DNA of 56,397 bases from an uncultured Lachnospiraceae bacterium (lineage in GTDB: Bacteria; Bacillota; Clostridia; Lachnospirales; Lachnospiraceae), in the NCBI GenBank assembly GCA_934317845.1, contig CAKRES010000020.1:1-56397 (forward strand), written 5' to 3'. The translations under genes and the position numbers were made by a program. The notes under the pieces are model-generated. The model worked only from the letters and a program-made list of their open reading frames with translations. It was not told the DNA's origin and did not search any database. How positions within the stretch are numbered: position 1 is the stretch's first letter; each line of letters starts with the position of its first letter. Positions 53,329-56,397 of this stretch are shown here, piece by piece.

Positions 53329-54235
53329 AAAAGATGTAGTGATCATAGGAAGCGGTCCTGCAGGACTGTCGGCAGCAGTTTATGCAAAACGTGCCATGCT
53401 GGATGCAGTTGTGATCGAAAAGGAATTTAGCGGCGGACAGATCGTGACAACCGACCGGGTAGACAATTACCTAGGATTATATGGAGAAGATGGCTTTAGT
53501 CTTGCAACCAAATTCAAAGAGCATGCCGATGCGCTGGGTGTGACATTTATCGATCAGACGGTGACCGAGATCAAAGATCTCGGCAAGGAAAGAGAAGTAC
53601 TGTTAGAGGATGGAACAGTGATCTCAACCAAAGTGGTACTATTTGCCACCGGAGCATCCCACCGGAACCTTGGCGTGCCGGGAGAAGAACGGTTGAATGG
53701 TGCCGGGGTATCGTATTGTGCGACGTGCGATGGCGCATTTTTCCGCAACCGCACGGTAGCCGTTGTCGGTGGAGGTGACGTTGCGCTGGAGGATGCGTTG
53801 TACCTTTCCAACCTGTGTGAGAAGGTATATCTGATCCATCGACGGAGCGAGCTTCGCGGTGCAAAGGTGTATCAGGAGCAGATCGAGCAGAAAGAGAACA
53901 TTACCTTTCTTCCGGAATGTGAGATAACAGAAATACTTGGGGAAAACAAAGTAGAAGCAATAAAGGTAGCAGATCATGCAGCAAATGAGGAGAAAAAACT
54001 GGAAGTAGCAGGAATTTTCCTCGCTGTAGGAACAGAACCGAAAAGCGCGCTTGCCAGACCACATGTGAACCTCGATGAAGCAGGCTATATTGTAGCAGGT
54101 GAGGATGGAAGAACGAGCAAAAAAGGATTTTATGCTGCCGGGGATGTAAGAACCAAACCACTGCGCCAGGTGATCACGGCAGCGGCGGATGGTGCGACAG
54201 CGATCGCATCCATTGAGCAGGATCTTTACGCATAA
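53318..54235 (+). CDS. trxB: Thioredoxin-disulfide reductase TrxB
   Basis: FAD enzyme that reduces thioredoxin with NADPH. 305 residues. FAD motif GSGPAGLSAAVYA (about 11-23), redox pair C134-A-T-C137, NADPH motif VGGGDVALEDALYL, and AAGDVRTKPLRQVITAAADGA near the C-terminus follow the family. I start at ATG 53318 (MADKKDVV) with GGAGG just upstream. It overlaps hemL by 11 bp, so it is part of the siroheme/sulfur run and probably serves the CIPC thioredoxin at 45160. Confidence 0.93.
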   Translation: MADKKDVVIIGSGPAGLSAAVYAKRAMLDAVVIEKEFSGGQIVTTDRVDNYLGLYGEDGFSLATKFKEHADALGVTFIDQTVTEIKDLGKEREVLLEDGTVISTKVVLFATGASHRNLGVPGEERLNGAGVSYCATCDGAFFRNRTVAVVGGGDVALEDALYLSNLCEKVYLIHRRSELRGAKVYQEQIEQKENITFLPECEITEILGENKVEAIKVADHAANEEKKLEVAGIFLAVGTEPKSALARPHVNLDEAGYIVAGEDGRTSKKGFYAAGDVRTKPLRQVITAAADGATAIASIEQDLYA

Positions 54236-54266
54236 ACAAAGAACGAAAACAGAAAGGAGAAGGCCG

Positions 54267-54701
54267 ATGTACATTACAAGAAAAGGACAGTATGCATTGT
54301 TTTTTATGATCGATCTGGCGCTGCATGAAGGAGAAACCGTGACAGTAAAACAGGTGGCAAAAGAGTATGATCTTTCAGAAAAATATATGGAGCAGGTGGC
54401 ATCAAAGCTGCGTCATGCGGGACTGATCAAGGTTATCCGGGGAAGCCGTGGCGGATATTATCTGGCACGTGAGGTCGGGGAATATACCGCAAAAGAAATC
54501 GTGGATGTGATCGAAGGAGAAAAAAATGCAGTGGATATTGATATCTACCAGCTCAGTGAAAACAATAAAACAATGAACAGCATCGTGCATGAGCTGGGAC
54601 AGTCTGTGGATCATGCGATCGACAAGGTGCTGGATGACGTGTCGCTGCCGGATCTGGTGCGGCTGTATCACGAACAGGAAACCTTCTCCTATGTGATTTA
54701 A
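54267..54701 (+). CDS. Rrf2-family transcriptional regulator, CymR-like (no Fe-S cysteines)
   Basis: A 144-residue Rrf2 protein. The winged helix-turn-helix covers about 1-80: MYITRKGQYALFFMIDLAL, VTVKQVAKEYDLSEKYMEQVASKL, then the wing GLIKVIRGSRGGYYLA. The second half is the dimer helix. It contains no cysteine at all, so it cannot hold the [2Fe-2S] cluster of IscR or NsrR, and resembles CymR, the cysteine regulator that acts with CysK in Bacillus and Staphylococcus. cysK is gene one of this locus. It closes the run, 31 bp after trxB, with a GAAAGGAGAAGG site. Regulation of the cysK promoter is inferred. Confidence 0.88.
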   Translation: MYITRKGQYALFFMIDLALHEGETVTVKQVAKEYDLSEKYMEQVASKLRHAGLIKVIRGSRGGYYLAREVGEYTAKEIVDVIEGEKNAVDIDIYQLSENNKTMNSIVHELGQSVDHAIDKVLDDVSLPDLVRLYHEQETFSYVI

Positions 54702-54711
54702 AGAAGAAGAG

Positions 54712-54746
54712 AAAGCGTGTTGCCGGAAATGGTGATGCGCTTTTTT
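54712..54746 (+). terminator. Intrinsic terminator ending the sulfur/siroheme locus
   Basis: AAAGCG (54712-54717) pairs with CGCTTT, with further imperfect pairing inside (TGTTGCC with GGTGATG), followed by six T. It comes 10 bp after the Rrf2 stop. Confidence 0.8.
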
Positions 54747-54807
54747 CGTGGGGGAATGAGAGCGTAGAAAAATGTTATAGTAACTGTTCAGAGGAATAGA
54801 TTTATGG

Positions 54808-54813
54808 TATAAT
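54808..54813 (+). promoter_or_regulatory. Probable -10 box of the DUF4143 ATPase gene
   Basis: Exact TATAAT at 54808-54813; the -35 at 17 bp distance is poor (TGTTCA, 54785-54790). The three repeats lie between this box and the start codon, hence in the leader. Confidence 0.5.
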
Positions 54814-54819
54814 CATTCC

Positions 54820-54895
54820 AAAATGTTGATGTAATCAACAAATTGTATTTCTAAAATGTTGATGGAATGATTTATTTTTGCTCTAAAATGTTGAT
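54820..54895 (+). repeat. Three 11-bp direct repeats in the leader of the ATPase gene
   Basis: AAAATGTTGAT occurs exactly at 54820-54830, 54853-54863 and 54885-54895, spaced 33 and 32 bp (about three helical turns). The flanks also repeat in part (T-C-C/T before; GTAAT or GGAAT after the first two copies), so this looks like 2.5 units of a 33-bp degenerate repeat. The last copy ends 12 bp before the ATG and adjoins the ribosome-binding site AAGAGGTG. Candidate operator or RNA-binding site. Confidence 0.88.
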
Positions 54896-54907
54896 AAGAG
54901 GTGTGAG

Positions 54908-56215
54908 ATGTTAAAAAGAAAAGTGACAGATTCTATTAAAAACTGGGTGAAATCAAAAGATAAGAAGTGTCTTGTTGTGCAGGGAGCCAGACAAACGGGA
55001 AAAACATATATTATTGAGCGGTTTGCAGAAGATAACTACGAAGAAGTTGTGGAAATTAATTTCAATCAGATACCTTCTGCAATGGATATATTTAATGGGG
55101 ATCTTACGGTTGATAATATGGTTATGGCGATGCGTTTCCGTTTTCCTGAAAAGAAAATCATTCCGGGGAAGACTTTGATCTTTCTGGATGAGATTCAGGA
55201 ATGCCAGGAAGCGATTACTTCTCTTAAATTCTGGGCAATAGACAACAGATATGATGTTATTGTGTCTGGTTCTCTTCTTGGAATAGACTATAAACGTGCC
55301 TCTTCGTACCCGGTTGGATACGTGGATTATCTGAGAATGTACGGGATTGATTTTGAAGAATTCCTTTGGGGCATGGGAATTTCAGGTGACATGCTTGAGA
55401 ATCTTTGTGAACATTTGCATGCAAAGATTGCAATACCGGAGGCGATTCATTCGCAAATGATGAATTATTACAGGCAGTATATTGCAGTAGGTGGTATGCC
55501 GGAAGTAGTACAGAAATATATAGACACAAAGGATTTCAGAGAAGTTGATAAAATTCAGAGAAATCTTCTGCAGGGATACCAGTACGATATAGCACATTAT
55601 GCAACTGCCGAAGAAAAAGTAAAGGCAGAAAAATGTTACCTTTCTCTTGCAAAACAGTTGTTGGATAAAGAAAATCATAAATTTCAATATAAGGAAGTGG
55701 AGCATGGGGGTAGAGCACAAAAATATTTTTCGAGTATCGAATGGTTACTTCGGGCAGATATGGTGCACTTGAGTAAGCGGGTAACAGATGTCAGTTTTGA
55801 TCTTTCTGATTATGCAAGAGAAGATTTTTTTAGAGCATACACAACAGATTTATCACTGCTGATGGCAATGAAAGATTTTTCATTAAAACAGTATATTGTA
55901 GAAAATACAATACAAGGCAATTCCAAGGGCGGAATATATGAATGTGCAATAGCAGATGCCCTCTATAAGAAGGGATATCAGTTATACTTTTATAAAAATG
56001 AAACAACCAAAAGAGAAATTGATATTATCATCCAAAAAGATGGACAGGTAGTGCCGATTGAAGTAAAAAGCGGCAATACACGGGCGAACTCATTAAAATT
56101 ACTTATGAAGAGTAAAAAAGACATTTCTTATGGTTATAAGTTTGTAGATGGTAATATTGGTGTAAATGAAGATGGTATCATTACAGTGCCATTATATATG
56201 GTTGCATTTATTTGA
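54908..56215 (+). CDS. AAA+ ATPase of the AAA_14/DUF4143 family
   Basis: A 435-residue ATPase. Walker A GARQTGKT lies at 26-33 and Walker B LIFLDEIQE near 97-105; SGSLLGI is the sensor region. The C-terminal DUF4143 part resembles a PD-(D/E)XK nuclease: REIDIIIQ, then PIEVKSG (near 390-400), with an Asp, a Glu and a Lys in the right order. These proteins are abundant, often duplicated in gut Clostridia and Bacteroidetes, and their role is unknown; links to mobile DNA or toxin-antitoxin systems have been proposed. Base composition is A/T-rich like the R-M locus, suggesting transfer. Confidence 0.88.
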   Translation: MLKRKVTDSIKNWVKSKDKKCLVVQGARQTGKTYIIERFAEDNYEEVVEINFNQIPSAMDIFNGDLTVDNMVMAMRFRFPEKKIIPGKTLIFLDEIQECQEAITSLKFWAIDNRYDVIVSGSLLGIDYKRASSYPVGYVDYLRMYGIDFEEFLWGMGISGDMLENLCEHLHAKIAIPEAIHSQMMNYYRQYIAVGGMPEVVQKYIDTKDFREVDKIQRNLLQGYQYDIAHYATAEEKVKAEKCYLSLAKQLLDKENHKFQYKEVEHGGRAQKYFSSIEWLLRADMVHLSKRVTDVSFDLSDYAREDFFRAYTTDLSLLMAMKDFSLKQYIVENTIQGNSKGGIYECAIADALYKKGYQLYFYKNETTKREIDIIIQKDGQVVPIEVKSGNTRANSLKLLMKSKKDISYGYKFVDGNIGVNEDGIITVPLYMVAFI

Positions 56216-56220
56216 TAAGA

Positions 56221-56249
56221 TTGACAAATACAGCATATCTGTATATTAT
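56221..56249 (+). promoter_or_regulatory. Promoter of the TetR-family gene
   Basis: Exact TTGACA (56221-56226), 17-bp spacer, TATTAT (56244-56249), beginning 6 bp after the ATPase stop codon. Confidence 0.78.
56228..56244. promoter_or_regulatory. Inverted repeat inside the promoter, candidate TetR operator
   Basis: ATACAG (56228-56233), 5-bp centre CATAT, CTGTAT (56239-56244). A perfect 6-bp dyad between -35 and -10, the usual place for a TetR-family repressor to bind its own promoter. Confidence 0.6.
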
Positions 56250-56285
56250 TGAGATAACTAGTATCAAAAAGGAGAAAGCATACAA

Positions 56286-56397
56286 ATGAGCAAAACACAA
56301 AAGCAAAAAGAAAAAGAGGCAGCACTTAAACAAAAGATCATAGACGCTGCCTTTCAGATTTTCGTAGAAAAAAAGATTGAAGCGGTCAGTATGGGAG
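56286..56397 (+). CDS. TetR-family transcriptional regulator, N-terminal fragment (cut by window end)
   Basis: The first 37 codons are present. After a lysine-rich lead (SKTQKQKEKEAALKQ) comes KIIDAAFQIFVEKKIEAVSM, the first helix of a TetR DNA-binding domain. An AAAAGGAG site lies 10-12 bp before the ATG. The ligand-binding part is outside the window, so the controlled function cannot be read. Confidence 0.82.
   Translation, partial: MSKTQKQKEKEAALKQKIIDAAFQIFVEKKIEAVSMG

Noticed and set aside
54820..54895. Possible CRISPR array
   Set aside because: The repeat is only 11 bp, spacing follows helical turns, there are three copies and no cas genes; it looks like a regulatory repeat.

Overview
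The window reads as chromosome of an anaerobic Gram-positive Clostridia member, most likely Lachnospiraceae. The evidence is strong AGGAGG ribosome-binding sites, pyruvate phosphate dikinase, T-box and manganese riboswitch leaders, the Firmicutes gmk-rpoZ-priA-def-fmt-rsmB-rlmN-prpC-prkC-rsgA-rpe gene order, and siroheme and sulfate genes typical of gut clostridia. The family assignment is an inference. No rRNA or tRNA gene was seen. Almost everything runs on the + strand; purC is the exception.

Region by region. 1-4640: the 3' part of a type I restriction-modification locus (truncated hsdS, an unknown gene, hsdR), visibly more A/T-rich than the rest. 4671-12336: a PH-domain protein, a manganese-riboswitch-controlled P-type metal ATPase, glycyl-tRNA synthetase and pyruvate phosphate dikinase. 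12467-15813: an MNT/HEPN toxin-antitoxin pair, a secreted Ig-like protein, a PHP phosphoesterase, a RibU-like riboflavin ECF S component and purE. purC faces purE across a shared terminator. 16873-30560: a long housekeeping run, yicC to rpe, ending in two cobalamin-related genes (a MetH-reactivation-like protein and corrinoid adenosyltransferase) where Bacillus has thiN. 30616-32791: a T-box leader in front of cstA. 32843-33309: a 467-bp foldback element with no credible gene.

The centrepiece is 33333-54701, a co-directional run of 23 genes from one clear promoter. They encode cysteine synthase; a sulfate ABC importer (Sbp, CysT, CysW, CysA); ATP sulfurylase (CysDN); an AprAB-type APS reductase; a small siroheme sulfite reductase; a TusA-like protein and a thioredoxin; a ThiS-like sulfur carrier, its E1-like activating enzyme and a JAMM protease; MetY; the siroheme route from glutamyl-tRNA (HemA, precorrin-2 dehydrogenase, HemC, CobA-HemD fusion, HemB, HemL); thioredoxin reductase; and a cysteine-free Rrf2 regulator resembling CymR. 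Read as one pathway, sulfate is imported, activated to APS, reduced to sulfite and then sulfide, loaded onto the carrier as a thiocarboxylate, and passed to O-acetylhomoserine by MetY to give homocysteine, or captured by CysK as cysteine. The locus also builds the siroheme that the sulfite reductase needs. The carrier/E1/JAMM/MetY part matches the protein-thiocarboxylate homocysteine route described in Wolinella succinogenes (HcyS/HcyF/HcyD).

54712-56397: a terminator, then a DUF4143-type ATPase preceded by three 11-bp direct repeats about 33 bp apart, then the start of a TetR-family regulator with a likely operator inside its promoter.
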